NCBI GenBank assembly: GCA_946965045.2
Contig: OX337235.1
Coordinates: 186,001 to 250,000 of the forward strand
Length of the DNA: 64,000 nucleotides
Origin: Epithemia pelagica
Taxonomy: Eukaryota; Bacillariophyta; Bacillariophyceae; Surirellales; Surirellaceae
Reading direction: 5' to 3'
Of this stretch, positions 29,142-40,345 are shown in pieces (the first letter of the stretch is position 1; every line of letters starts with the position of its first letter). The position numbers and the translations under genes are program-made. The notes under the pieces are model-generated. The model was not told where the DNA came from and searched no databases. It worked only from the letters and a program-made list of their open reading frames with translations.

Positions 29142-30601
29142 GAATGCGTATACGTCAAACTTGGATATGACGGATGCGATGAAAACGATACAGTATGGAT
29201 GGATGTAGTGGGCATATGAGACTCAAGACTTGCTGCGATGAAAGAGGAGTGAGCAAAGCCTATCCTGACAGCCGCCAGGCAAAGACAAAACTTATACTAA
29301 TACAATGAGAACCACAGGTTGGGATTCTTTTCTATATTTCAAAGCCCGACCATTCCATTAGGGGAATTCTCCACGGTCCTGGGATGCACTGACCAATTTG
29401 AGGCTCTGCGATTCAAGCAACTGAGGACAAAACAGGGTGACTTGTTTACCGTCACGCAATTCGATAGCGAGACGCAACATCACGTTACCGTGGTTTAGGA
29501 TATACCCGACCCTGGACACATCGGTCCCCGATGAATGGCTTGCCTTGTTGCACTTGTCGGCTGCTTCTAGCAGCGAAGATGGAAGTCCAACACAACACAG
29601 AGAACAGAACCTATAATAGAGCTACTTGTAGAAGTTGCTCGGCTGTAGGTTCCTCTGAACGTCACACACATGACTGGACAAGAAAACTGCTCAGTCGGAG
29701 GTAACTCTTCTTGCGCCGACAAAATAGAGAGGAGACAATCGCACCTGTCGCATTGGCCATTTTTTGTTGACGTGTTATTGGTGTGGTTGTGTGCTTCCGA
29801 GTAGACCGACGGATAAGGATAGGGAGTTTGAGTTACTATAGCAGGAATAGTACAACATGGCTTCATGAAGCAATACTACCTGACCTACGATTACCTATCT
29901 TGAACTCATACGGCGGGATCACCAACTTTGTCAATGTAGCAACAAGATCCTTCCTATTGAGGTTGCTTGTTGTCCATATCCGAAAAGTGACTTCCCCCCA
30001 ATGCCTTGTCAGAACAGTTTCGATAATGCTCATCGCGGCATCTACCATCTGATTCTTCCCAGCTACGACACTCTAACATTATCCACCAAGAGAGATCCTC
30101 AGCTATGGATCGCAACGTTGGCGGAGCGAAAAGCGAATTGCGATTTCCCCGAAAAATCCTGGTTCCGCCCCAAAAGGTTCGACGATGATCCAATATGATC
30201 CCCTTCCAACCAAAGACTATGAAACTCCAATAGAGATTGTTAGAAGGCCATGCAACTGTAAACTTGTCCAAAACCGAGTTTGAGCATTCGGAAGAGAACT
30301 GACTCTAAAGGTGGCAGAGACGCAAGTCGGTATGGATCTGGCCATACGCACGTAATCTTTTTCTGTGAGCATTCGGAAGTACTGGCTTCTCAGGTAGGTG
30401 GGAGAGCCGAAAGGGGAGAAGATGGAAAATGATCAGGACGTTGTCATAAAATCAAGTTTCCCACGGAGCTCACTACTCTATCCAAAGGTACGAAATGACT
30501 TCAAAAGAAACATCCAAGACTCTCCCAGAAATACACCAACCTGATAACATTGTCATGATCCCTTTTTTACATTTTCACAGTTTACTCGTTTCAAAATCAC
30601 C
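29142..30601. other. 1.46-kb spacer, no gene supported
   Basis: Several short overlapping ORFs occur on both strands, none with a recognisable motif. A short direct repeat GAGCATTCGGAAG occurs at about 30284 and 30368. The 3' end (30560-30601) is T-rich, then CACAGTTTACTC before ATG 30602. Confidence 0.4.
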
Positions 30602-31414
30602 ATGGTCTTCTTCAGCAAGTTCGTCGTCGTGGTAGCAACCACTGCTTTCATGCCAACCGTCTCTGCAAAGAAGCGATTGCAACAAGTTTTGGCAAACCGG
30701 GACCTCAAGCGTTCTCTTGACCAGTACCCGCTTCGCCTGGGAGTTGGATCCCCCTTTGGCCGTTTTCATCGTGATCTCAACGCAGATCAGTGCGCAGAGG
30801 ACACTGAGGCTTTGTTTCTGGCCAACCCTGCCCTCCAAGACGCGGATGACAAGGTGTTGGATGAGATTCTAGCCTTGGAAGAGGAACTTTGTACCGACGA
30901 TGTCAATGTTTGTACCATTGACGAAGGCAGTGTCACCTCGGTTCCCCTTTTGCATGAGGCCTGTAGTAACGCAAAGGGAGCACTTTGGGAGTTTGACCTC
31001 GAGATTGATTGTGTTGTGAGAACGATTGCCACGGGCGAAACGCAAGACAAAAGCTTCCATTACTTGAATTCTCCCGAATGTTTGGCTCCCGACACCTGCC
31101 GATTTGTATATGTCGCCGTGGAGTATGAGACATTTGGCGAGGAAGAAGCGGACTTGATTGCATCCACACTTGCTTTAAGCGGAATAACGAGTGCAATTTG
31201 TGAGTCCAATGTGGCCCCTTCCATAAATTGGTTAGATTCCAACTATCAGCAGTGTTGGACAGACAGTTATGCAATGAATCGGGCTTATCCGGCACTTAAA
31301 GAAGCAGAAGACAAGTTTATGGAAGAGCTGTATTTTTGTACAAAGAACTGTACCATCGATGAGAGCAGTCTTCAATCTGCGCCTCTTTACCTGGAGAACG
31401 AAACTACTTCATGA
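30602..31414 (+). CDS. Eight-Cys secreted protein, member 3, with a partial second repeat and no anchor
   Basis: 270 residues. Signal peptide MVFFSKFVVVVATTAFMPTVSA is nearly the same as in the gene at 31908. Family domain: DQCAEDTEALFLANPAL, ADDKV, EELCTD, NVCTIDEGSV, EACSNA, IDCVV, SPECL, DTCRF, ICESN. After it a second, shortened copy starts: QQCWTDSYAMNRAYPALKEA, AEDKFMEELYF, CTIDESSLQSAP, then stops. There is no hydrophobic C-terminal tail, so the product should be soluble and secreted. The second copy looks like the remains of an unequal crossover between tandem neighbours. Confidence 0.75.
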   Translation: MVFFSKFVVVVATTAFMPTVSAKKRLQQVLANRDLKRSLDQYPLRLGVGSPFGRFHRDLNADQCAEDTEALFLANPALQDADDKVLDEILALEEELCTDDVNVCTIDEGSVTSVPLLHEACSNAKGALWEFDLEIDCVVRTIATGETQDKSFHYLNSPECLAPDTCRFVYVAVEYETFGEEEADLIASTLALSGITSAICESNVAPSINWLDSNYQQCWTDSYAMNRAYPALKEAEDKFMEELYFCTKNCTIDESSLQSAPLYLENETTS

Positions 31415-31650
31415 CATGTCATGAACAGCTTTCGATAGAGAAATCAAAACTTCCGACCACCGACACTGATCTTTGCCGAGCCTTTCAATGTGTACAACAC
31501 AGTGCAGCTGCCATGCCGATGACTCGGAAGTATCTAAATCCATGGCTCTCTAGGTAGCACCCAAAAATTGCTCCCCTTCTCCAAGCAACGAAACATGTCA
31601 TGAAGTTTTCGAGAGAGAGAAAACGCGAAACTTCCGACCTCTGACACTGT
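31409..31650. repeat. Direct repeat of ~60 bp, copies at 31409-31470 and 31588-31650
   Basis: Both copies contain ACATGTCATGAA, a TTTTCGAGAGAGA-like run and AAACTTCCGACC followed by GACACTG. The first overlaps the stop of the gene at 30602. It may be another trace of unequal recombination in the cluster. Confidence 0.6.
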
Positions 31651-31907
31651 AATCTCTGCGTCTAGCATTGGACGAAGACTAGAGAACTGAGACCTCGCAA
31701 AAACAATAAACCACCTCTTTATCCCCACACAAATTCCAACCTTCCCAATTCAAAAAGTTTACAAGGTAAGAGACAGTGAAATCGCAACGTATCATGAGAG
31801 AAGAAGAATGATTCATGATGAGATCTCCGGGACGATTCTCCCTCATACCAATGCAATTCTTTTCTGTTCCTCTGCTGCCAGTTCGACGTTACAAACACAG
31901 ATTCATC

Positions 31908-32615
31908 ATGGGCATTTTCAGCAAGCTTTTTCTTGTGGTAGCGACCACGGCTCTCGTGCCCAACGTCTCTGCCCACATGCGGATGCGTCGCTTCATGAAC
32001 GAAATGGAACAACCCATGGGTATCATTGAACAAGAGCATCGTGGTCTGGATTCCGATACCGGTGTCGGCGTTGACGAGTGCGCCAACGCCACAGACAAAC
32101 TGTTTGAAGACAATCCAGATGTCGCAACAGCCGATGACAAGGTTTTTGATGAAATTACTGCTTTGGAAGAGGAACTCTGTGGAGAAGGTTGGAGTGACAC
32201 CATGACCGAGTGTATTGTGGACGAAGGCAGTGTCAAATCTGTCCCCGAATTGGAGGCGGCCTGTGGCAACACGGGCGACGGAAAAATGTTTAGTTTGGAT
32301 ACCAAAGTTCGATGCGATGCAACCAATGCCACTTCCAACGTCAAACTTGAATTTGTCAAAGAATACTTGAATTCTCCCGAATGTTCACCCTGTTCGAATG
32401 CTGCCTTGACAGAGGATAATGACGCATATGGCGACTTCGAAGCCACCTTTGTCCAGGGAGAGCTGACGTTGGCAGGTTATAAGGATGTGAGTTGCACTCA
32501 TTCTGGTGCCGTCCGTGGTCCAAAGGAAACGAGTTCTGCTGCCGTTCCGACTGGGGCGATCAGCATGGTCTCGGTCGGAAGTCTCTTGGTGTCTTTTGTG
32601 GCTCTGTTGATTTAG
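31908..32615 (+). CDS. Eight-Cys secreted surface protein, member 4
   Basis: 235 residues from ATG 31908. An open frame extends upstream, but only this ATG gives the signal peptide MGIFSKLFLVVATTALVPNV, matching the neighbouring paralogue. Pattern: DECANATDKLFEDNP, ADDKVFDEI, EELCGEG, TECIVDEGSV, AACGNTG, VRCDA, NSPEC, SPCSN, VSCTHSG. A Ser/Ala linker and the tail ISMVSVGSLLVSFVALLI suggest GPI anchoring. Two NAT sequons could be glycosylated. Spacing from the previous gene is about 490 bases. Confidence 0.8.
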   Translation: MGIFSKLFLVVATTALVPNVSAHMRMRRFMNEMEQPMGIIEQEHRGLDSDTGVGVDECANATDKLFEDNPDVATADDKVFDEITALEEELCGEGWSDTMTECIVDEGSVKSVPELEAACGNTGDGKMFSLDTKVRCDATNATSNVKLEFVKEYLNSPECSPCSNAALTEDNDAYGDFEATFVQGELTLAGYKDVSCTHSGAVRGPKETSSAAVPTGAISMVSVGSLLVSFVALLI

Positions 32616-32740
32616 ACGAAAAGTATCTTGAGAAAAATGAATCCAGTACAAAGGTCCTGGAGGAAGATTCAATCTTTTAATAGCAACTGAAAAATAATGA
32701 AAGACGAACGAAAACAAAGACCTCTTCATTGTCCACCTCT
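32616..32740. other. 3' flank before the inverted-repeat element
   Basis: A/T-rich flank (AATAATGAAAG near 32691); likely 3' UTR of the preceding gene. Confidence 0.3.
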
Positions 32741-33570
32741 TACCGGTAATTACACAGTCCAAGCACCATGCGTTGAATCTTTCCGCTCAAATTTGTATAG
32801 GACCAATGTGTAGTGCTCAACGCATATACAGTTAAGTCTTAAAGCCGAAATGCCACATGTTTGAAACTTTAACTTTAGAAGTACTTCGAGTTAGCTAGTC
32901 TTATGATTATCATTTGAATCTACCGTAAATGTTGGGTCTATTGCACCATCCGTTGATTGACCGGATGCTTTTTACTATAGGTCCAAGTAGTAGGCCTCAA
33001 CGGATTGGTGGTTAATTTTTTGAATCTATAATAGAATAATTCCAGAAATTGCTTGAAAGAATAACTCAAGAACACTATTGAATTGACCGATGGTGAGACC
33101 ATCATTTTAAAGAGCTCGTCACGCGCTTTCCGAATCACTGCGTTTCATTAAGATCGGACCTACCCTTCTAATGTTATATAAGGTCGAAATGTATGCAGTC
33201 AGTTCGTGAAAGATAAGGATTTTTTGGCATGGTCTCTCCCCCCACGCTCTCCACTACAACTATGATTTCTTCTTTATATACCTCTTAGAGCAAGTGGGGC
33301 TCTGTTGGAGGGAAGGGCGGGCGAATTTCTGGCAGACAGGCTCCTTTAGCAGTTAAATCATGCGTTTGGTGCAATAAAGCAATGGTGCAATAGACCCAAC
33401 ATTTACGGTACTTCAAAAGAGGATTCGATCCCACCCGGGCTCATCAAAATCCGACTTATCGTTCTCATTTTATGGACGGATGAAACTCTTTGGGGGCATG
33501 CTCGTTTTACGGGTAAATCGTCCGTTTTTTGCACCATTCCAATGGTGCTTGGACTGTGTAATTACCGGTA
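32741..33570. mobile_element. 830-bp terminal-inverted-repeat element (outer of a nested pair)
   Basis: The first 29 bases (starting TACCGGTAATTACACAG, ending GCACCAT) recur at 33542-33570 as a perfect inverse complement. The outermost dinucleotides are TA on both sides, compatible with a TA target duplication. Just inside the left end, ATGCGTTGA...TCAACGCAT forms a subterminal hairpin (32768-32824). No transposase frame is present, so it is non-autonomous (MITE type). Confidence 0.85.
32921..33410. mobile_element. 490-bp terminal-inverted-repeat element nested in the outer one
   Basis: Bases 32921-32949 (starting TACCGTAAATGTTGGG, ending GCACCAT) are repeated as a perfect inverse complement at 33382-33410. 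The termini share TACCG and GCACCAT, and the 29-bp length, with the outer element, and the subterminal ATCCGTTGA...TCAACGGAT hairpin is analogous. It is therefore a related subfamily that jumped into the older copy. No coding capacity. Confidence 0.85.
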
Positions 33571-33953
33571 GGAAAGTGAAAGTGCATTTCAATAAGTCTA
33601 TATGCGACTGCAAAACATTGCCGGCATGACATCCACATGTTTCCGCAATCCCATAAACAAGGATTTTAAATTTTTCCGCATGGCCGAAAAGTTCATTCGC
33701 GTTCACTATACTGAGAGCTGAGAGAGCAATTCCCAGTCGCGTTCGTCCACTTCTCCTTGCATTCCATTGATCTCATAATCTAGAACAATTCCAAAGATTG
33801 CATTCGACAACATTCCAAGGTACGATACCAACAGTTTCAAACAAGAACATGAGCCTTTCGTCCTGAATTGCATGCATTCTTACTTCAAACCATGGTTTTT
33901 CGTTCGAACCACTAAACAGAATCGCTCCAAACTAAAATTTCAGAATCACGATC
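33571..33953. other. 5' flank of surface-protein gene 5
   Basis: No gene is seen. A short stretch TCCAAAGATTGCATTCGACAAC lies near 33789. This flank should hold the promoter of the gene at 33954. Confidence 0.35.
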
Positions 33954-34709
33954 ATGAAGCTCGTTCACAACCTTTGTCTCGGTGCTGTCGTCTTGGTGGC
34001 CATTTCCCGTCATACTGCCAATGGTGCTTCTCCCATTGAGACTGTTCGTACCCAAATCCATCAAGCCTTGAGCGAATGGAACCCAAGCAGCAATCGTCGT
34101 CGTCACGACCGCAACCTTGTCGTCGAGACCGCTGCCTCATTCCAGCACCACGACCAGCGACGTGAGCTCAACTTTGCTCAGTGTCTATCCGATACCAGGG
34201 AGATGTTTGACAACAGTCCTGCTCTTCAGCTCGCCGATGACAAGGTCAAGGACGAAGTCGATACCTTGGAGGATGAGAACTGTGAAGATGGTGATACCCT
34301 CTGTATTGTCGATGAAGGCACGGTCGATTCGGTTCCTCTCTTGAAACAGGCTTGCAAAGCCAACCGGGGTACCATTTATGAGTTTGATCGCAAATTGGAA
34401 TGCCGCTTGACGACTATTGCGACCGGCGAATCCGAAACGATTCGATTCCATTACTTGAATTCGCCCGAATGTTTGGACCCCGACACGTGTACCGCGGCCG
34501 ATGTTGCGGCTGCCTTTGAACAATCGGCCGATGAGGCAATGGCCAATCTCGAAGCCCGTTTTGCTGTGGAGGGACTGTTGAATGTGGATTGTGACTCGGA
34601 TGTGACCCTTTCCAGCACTTCATCCTCGGATGCTGGCATGCTGACTGGCAATGCCATGGTCTCCTTGTTCGGTGGCGCCTTGATGGTCGTTGCTGGTATG
34701 TTGGTCTAG
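33954..34709 (+). CDS. Eight-Cys secreted surface protein, member 5 (typical member)
   Basis: 251 residues, a good reference for the family. Signal peptide: MKLVHNLCLGAVVLVAI, cleavage near NGA. A basic, low-complexity stretch follows (SSNRRRHDRN). Domain: AQCLSDTREMFDNSPAL, ADDKVKDEV, ENCEDG, LCIVDEGTV, QACKANRG, LECRL, SPECLD, DTCTAADV, VDCDSD. The tail after SSTSSSDAG is hydrophobic and small-residue rich (MVSLFGGALMVVAGMLV), ending without a charged cytoplasmic segment, as in GPI-anchored precursors. All eight cysteines are present. The block IATGE...FHYLNSPECL is almost shared with the gene at 30602. Confidence 0.82.
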   Translation: MKLVHNLCLGAVVLVAISRHTANGASPIETVRTQIHQALSEWNPSSNRRRHDRNLVVETAASFQHHDQRRELNFAQCLSDTREMFDNSPALQLADDKVKDEVDTLEDENCEDGDTLCIVDEGTVDSVPLLKQACKANRGTIYEFDRKLECRLTTIATGESETIRFHYLNSPECLDPDTCTAADVAAAFEQSADEAMANLEARFAVEGLLNVDCDSDVTLSSTSSSDAGMLTGNAMVSLFGGALMVVAGMLV

Positions 34710-36273
34710 AGAGGACCTTATTGTGGATAGCCGGTTTCCTGCAGAAAGTCCCTTGAAGACCATGGATATTGGATGAATGACCTTGCAACAGGGGATTTGG
34801 TTTCTTCTGCAGTATATTGTGTCTGGTTAGTAATAAAAGTAATAGGTAACGCATATAGCAAAGAATCTGGTGTTCATTCCGAAATACAGACCTTCCCTAT
34901 GATCCATACTGAGATACTTGTCCTAAACAACACAGAAGGTGACATGATCGAATACAGTCATTGGTCAGCAAATTGCTTGTTGATTCGTTGTCATCAATGC
35001 TGCTGACGGCGAATCACTGGGATCTTGATGTCGATTGTACTCGGTTGATTGTTGAAAGCACTTGAGGTAGCGTTTGTGGTAGTTTTGATTCGTCTTGTTT
35101 CCCCAAGGGAATTCGACATATAGAGGGAAGTAATGTATCAATGATCTCTTGCTGAGTCCAGACTCTGTGAATGACGTGATGTACCAATCTGGTCAAGTCG
35201 ACTTGAACGTGGAAACACCACAGCTCCAAACATGTATAGAAACAAAAGAGGACGAGAATGGGTGGACTCTCTGGAGAGTTTTTTGGCAAGGGGGTCGTGA
35301 GGATTGCGAACACTGTCCCAGCCATGGCACCGCCGTTTTCCTCCGCCAACCTAAGGATGCTGGTGTTCCTTCATTCCCCCCAAACAACAGACCGCCATGG
35401 TCTCTCTTCCCGAAACAGAGGACCATCCATCCGTCCTTTGGCTGTGGTACATGTCGACGTTTCGTGGACTTGTTTGTCTCTCCACTCTCTCGAGTACTAT
35501 ACTACTATCCAGTGAGACGGGCACAATCGCCAGCATCCAAAGTGTTTCTCCCCAACAAAAAAAGAACCATTCTTGTAAACCAAGGACATGGGAAACCTTG
35601 TTGCTCTGGCAGATTGTGCGCAGAGGAGTTTCCGGAATCATGCCTCGATTTTGTCCGCCAAATGTGTGTACCATTTGGCAGCAATGGCGCGCCAAGGGCA
35701 ATCCATACGAATCGTCAAACCGAAGCGGCGTACAAAGACGGAATCCATTCTTGCCCGATGCATCATTCCTAGTGGTGGTGGAGTTGTGGTATGATGCCTC
35801 GTCCGTGGATGTTGATTGGCATGGTTGCGTTCGTCCTCTCCAATTCTGTTTTTGGATTGTCCCAGGCATTACTCTGTCCTCTCCACCGGCATTTTCGAGC
35901 TATAGAGTTCTCTGAGTGGCATTGGCATTGGAGGATTGGTGGGAAATGAGCCCGGGAGGTGCACAGAGAGAGAGCGATTAGAGATTATGGAATTCCCGTT
36001 CGCGACTCGCTTCCGACACAACGGGACTGACTTGTACACTTTGCAGTTACAGTCGACTCCAGCTCGCGACTCGTGCGACTGCCTTCGTCGGAATCTTTGG
36101 GTACCGACCGTCTCATTTTTTCTTCGACTCGCGATACGAGAGTCCATTCGAACGAAAAAGGTTTGATTGCACCTACCTAGGATAAAAACACGAAAAAGTC
36201 CCAAGGACCCCACCAGAATTTCAACTCTGTGGTTTCCAAAGAAAGAAAAAAGTAAACGAAACCACAAACACAC
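34710..36273. other. 1.56-kb spacer; overlapping ORFs without recognisable product
   Basis: Three overlapping + strand frames (35149-35772, 35397-35915, 35588-35794) and one minus frame (35351-35869) are open for 70-210 codons, but none shows a known domain, signal peptide or consistent codon use. A decayed gene is possible. Bases 36230-36273 (A-rich, then CACAAACACAC) form the leader of the gene at 36274. Confidence 0.35.
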
Positions 36274-37029
36274 ATGTTGTCGTCGTCACCAAGAACCATG
36301 AGAGTGCTAGTTCCTCGTCGTCGTCGTTGTCCCTTTTTAATGGGTCATGGCACTCTGTTGTTTGCCATTTGGGCCGTGGTCTCCGTGTGGATCACGGCCG
36401 TTCCAGGAGTCCGAGCCAACCCTCTGGTGGATCCGCCACACAAGGAGAGGGTGGAGGACCATGACAGTGATGGCGACCAAACGGATCCCTGTGAGACGGC
36501 CACCCAAGCCTTGATGGAGCGTCATCCCGCCTTGCAACAAGCCCAAGTGGCCTCGCATCAAGAATTGCAAGAATTGGAACGCGCCCTCTGTCAAGATACC
36601 GCATCGTCCATTTGTTGGTTGGACGGTCACGAGTTGTGGACGTCTCAGCAATTGCACGAGGCCTGTCAAGCAGCCGGAGGTGTCATTTTGGAATTTGAAT
36701 TGCACGTGACGTGTGACGCTCGTTTGCATACCGGTCAAGCCATGCTGGTCCAATACCACTATCAAAATGTGGACCGATGCATGGCCGCCACGGACGCCGT
36801 TTGTCAAGCCCACCAAGTGGCCCAATCCATGGACCAGCATGCCACAACGACATGGTGGGCCATGGCCATGGAACAAACCATGACCTTTCCCAACCTGGAA
36901 TCCGTCTACTGTCATTCCACTGTCGAACCACAATCTACAACGTCGGCTGCCAATACGACTCGAACCACACCCATGTGGATCCTCCTGTCGTCGTTGTTGC
37001 TGGGAACCACCACCATGGGGTGGATCTAA
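36274..37029 (+). CDS. Eight-Cys secreted surface protein, member 6
   Basis: 251 residues. The signal region is long: a basic n-region (VPRRRRCPF), then LLFAIWAVVSVWITAVPG with cleavage near VRA. The domain is more diverged: DPCETATQALMERHPAL, ALCQDT, SICWLDGHEL, EACQAAGGVILEFEL, VTCDA, DRCMAA, AVCQAH, VYCHST. It ends in a Thr-rich linker with a NTT sequon and the hydrophobic tail WILLSSLLLGTTTMGWI. All eight cysteines are present. It is the last member of the first cluster; the next gene is in the opposite orientation. Confidence 0.78.
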   Translation: MLSSSPRTMRVLVPRRRRCPFLMGHGTLLFAIWAVVSVWITAVPGVRANPLVDPPHKERVEDHDSDGDQTDPCETATQALMERHPALQQAQVASHQELQELERALCQDTASSICWLDGHELWTSQQLHEACQAAGGVILEFELHVTCDARLHTGQAMLVQYHYQNVDRCMAATDAVCQAHQVAQSMDQHATTTWWAMAMEQTMTFPNLESVYCHSTVEPQSTTSAANTTRTTPMWILLSSLLLGTTTMGWI

Positions 37030-37913
37030 CGCGCCTCTCCTCGCCCTCTTGTTGTCGCCCTTGTCGTCGTCCAAACACACACACAATGAGGCGGGAGACT
37101 TTTTGTATCGTATTCGAACGGGGTATATATCTATATATAAATGTGTGTGTGTTGTGGTTGTGGTTGGTTCCTTCGTTTGGATGAGTTTATTGTGTGTAGG
37201 AAACCACACAGCTCACAGAGTGAAATGACAAACGACAAAACTCTGTTCCCCAACAGGGACGGGCCAGAGATCCGCACAGAATGTGGCTTTATGAGGCAAT
37301 CGTAGATATGATCGATACTTTATATTATGTTACTCGCCAACAGGCTTCTTTGTATTCACAACATGTGTTCCTATAATATATTGTAAAACTATAGTAGGAT
37401 TCATCACTTCGAGACTCTTCGCTTCTATTCCGACGACGACAAAGTACTCCAAGAGATGTGTGTGTGTGTGTGTGTGACGATCCAACGGACTGTGTGTTTG
37501 ATCCTCTCTCTACTACTCTATAATGTTCCACAACGGGCCATGGGCATTGGTTGCATACCTTTCCGATGCCAAACCAAAGGACGAGGAGGAGGAGAAGCGT
37601 GTGTGAGGTGATTGTGTGGAGTGGCTCTAATGGTGTTGGCAAATCCTACTACTAGTACCGAATGCGTTCTCGTCGCCGTCGTGTGCCGTCTCCTGTGGGA
37701 CTCGCTCTCTTTCTCCAAGAGGATCCAAACCCGGAACCTATCGAGTGGAAGGAAACCACCACGAGTGTTGGGTGTTCCACAGGCACACAACAAAGGTGCC
37801 CGCTGTTTGGATTGTTGCCACGTCATGGTCCAGAGGCATGACGCTCGGGAGAGACGGGGAATGCTGCCCGTGTTGGTCTGGAGCACGAAACAGGGTGGTT
37901 GTTATTGTGATTG
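37030..37913. other. Spacer rich in short repeats, no gene
   Basis: ATATATCTATATATAAATGTGTGTGTGTT near 37123-37151 and (GT)n at 37459-37477. Both flanking genes end here (convergent), so this is shared 3' flank. Confidence 0.45.
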
Positions 37914-38546
37914 TTATTTGGTGGGTGGTTTCGGTGAGTCGTCCGCGTGTGGTTGGTGTTGGTCGTGGTGCCGAATTCGGTTCCACAGGTCGACAGGCCA
38001 TGTTTGGGAATCGTACATCGTTTGGACCAGAGTGGTACTTGGATGCTCGTCCAATGCATCGCGGACAACCGCTTCCCAATGCTGGACAATGTCATTGTCG
38101 TCGTCGTCGTCCTGCAGTTTCATTGGTGGTGGCAAGGGCAAACTGGTAATGTAATTGGGTTGCAAATGCTTGGCGGCAAACAAGGCCGGTCCCACCCACC
38201 AATCCCCTGACGGACCAATGTGCAAAAAATACTCATAATCATTCAAGGTAGGATCCGTGTCGTCACTGGTTCCTGTCGTAGAAGGAGGAATCCCATTGGA
38301 CGACGTCGATGAAGAAGAAACGAACCGTTCTTGGTTTTGTTGGATTGTCCCAATCTCTCGCAAACTTCTTGGTCGTGCCTGGAAACCTAGGGTGATGGAT
38401 GATACTCGATCCCTTCTGCTTCTGCTTCTACGGTTCGGCCAATGACTCCACCACCCATGCGAGCCACAGCTGCTGCTGTACCAACGTCGATTGGACAGTA
38501 ATACTATGGTGGTAGCATTCGTTTGGATCCTCCTCGTCCTCATCAT
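37914..38546 (-). CDS. Conserved-looking protein with mitochondrial-type presequence, function unknown
   Basis: 210 residues from ATG 38546 (tandem ATGs at 38546 and 38543). The N-terminus MRTRRIQTNATTIVLLSNRR is Arg-rich, lacks acids and continues WYSSSCGSH, typical of a mitochondrial presequence. The likely folded core reads DYEYFLHIGPSGDWW, VGPALFAAKHLQPNY and ITSLPLPPP, followed by an Asp-rich loop and HWEAVVRDALDEHPSTTLV. The GPSGDWW...AAKHLQP stretch looks strongly constrained, but I cannot name the family. The C-terminus is His/Asp-rich. It is divergent from the gene at 38973 with 426 bases between starts. Confidence 0.65.
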   Translation of the reverse strand: MMRTRRIQTNATTIVLLSNRRWYSSSCGSHGWWSHWPNRRSRSRRDRVSSITLGFQARPRSLREIGTIQQNQERFVSSSSTSSNGIPPSTTGTSDDTDPTLNDYEYFLHIGPSGDWWVGPALFAAKHLQPNYITSLPLPPPMKLQDDDDDNDIVQHWEAVVRDALDEHPSTTLVQTMYDSQTWPVDLWNRIRHHDQHQPHADDSPKPPTK

Positions 38547-38972
38547 CCTGGCGTATCTGATGGACGCAAGGATGACTTTCAGAGAGATCCCGATATTATA
38601 GGGACCGTAACGAATGGACGATCGACAGCGGAACTCAAGAAGACAAAAGACGGCCGGTTTGCCGGATTCTTGGTGGCCAAACATATGTGATGACGTATAA
38701 GTCCTATAACAGCGACTTACCTGCGACTAAAAATGAGTGAGTCGACGGACAAATAGAGCGACCGAGGAGCGACACGATATCCAAAAGATCTGCATGCCTG
38801 GATTTTCGTTCCTCGCAATGAGAGGAACCACACAGAAGAAAAGAGCGAACAAAAGATAACAACGACAGTCTCTCCTCCCATTATTCTATAGAAAAGAAAA
38901 GGACAGAACACCAAGAACAAGGCAGACGCCCCTATGATTGTTTACTCGTAGTGTCTCGACGAACACATCACA
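38547..38972. promoter_or_regulatory. Shared intergenic region of a divergent gene pair
   Basis: 426 bases lie between ATG 38546 (minus) and ATG 38973 (plus). No motif is assigned with confidence; a bidirectional promoter is inferred from geometry only. Confidence 0.4.
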
Positions 38973-40313
38973 ATGAAACGTACCGAACGAAGAAGACGGA
39001 CGAGACTGGCACGAATTCCGTTGGGGGCGGCCGCCGGGGTTGTCGTACTACTTCTAATGGCTGGCAGGACGACACGGTCCACTGCCTGGTCACTTCTCCC
39101 CTCTTGGAGGGTACCACACTCTGGTAGATTGATCTTTTCCAGAACAACGACAAGAACTACAAGTCGATCGTTGTCGTGGTCGCCACACAATTATGAACCA
39201 TCCCAATCCTCCTCCTCCCAACCAAACAACAACAATGAGGAAGCCCCCTCCGACAACACTTCACCACCACAGGCTCCATCATCATCCTCATCATCATCAT
39301 CATCCTCTTTTTATGCCTCCTTTTCCTATTCGTCCTCCTTTTCCTATGCTACCAGTTCGCAACCAGATGCTCCTTCGTTGGCATCTCCCGGTGTTCCACA
39401 ACCATCGCAACGACTTGCAGAAGAAGAAGAAGAAGAAGCCCAAGAATTCGAGACGATTCAAAAAATGAAGACATTTTTACAACACCATGAGCCATGGATC
39501 CCCTTGTTTCGTCAACTCATCTCCGAATCAACAACCAGAACACGACAAAGTAGTCGTGGTGTGCCCGATTCCACCTTTGTGGCGTTGCTCCAACAAGAAC
39601 CATCATCATCATGGTCCACTAGCACTAGCACGAGCACAACTCCTCCCTCGTCCAGTGCTGGTCTCCCCACTCTTCTTGGTAAATCGGCTTCTCCTCCACC
39701 CATTCCTCAAACGGAATCGGATCGGACCGTTTTGAATCAATTCTTGACGGCCAGTCATCAAGCCTTATTGGATATTCCTGTTCAAGAAACGTATGAAAAA
39801 CCACAACAACAATCATCCAAACCACCACCAGCACCTCCCTCGTCCTTGTTTGAGGTGCCCACGGACCGAACTCAACCACTACAAGACAATCACAACAACA
39901 ATAAGGACGAGGACGACGACTTTGACGAATACGACGATTGGTTTGTCCAAGAAGGCAAACGGCTCTTGGCCTTGACGCGCTTTCCCATTGTCTCGTGGTT
40001 TGACACGGCAACAAATGACAATACGAATACGATCGAGCAGCGCATTTTGGAAACGTGTTGGACCGAAGTGTGGGAATTGGTGCACGCCCAACAAGCCCAT
40101 ACCGGATCGGTCATTATACTCACCGAACCGCCCGTGGAAGGACATGTTCCGACAACAAGTACTACTACTACTAACACAGTATCCTCCTTGTCGCAATTGC
40201 AAGAGCAACTGGACATGAACTTGATGCAACCCTTGACCTGGATGGGATTGCATGGCGATGTCGAAGTGTCGGTTGTGGCACGGGGCGGAGGTCACCCCAC
40301 AACCCAACCAGAC

Positions 40314-40345
<32 letters not shown>

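Noticed and set aside
33424-33445. tRNA T-arm-like GATTCGATCCC
   Set aside because: No acceptor stem or anticodon arm at the right distance; it lies inside the nested TIR elements.
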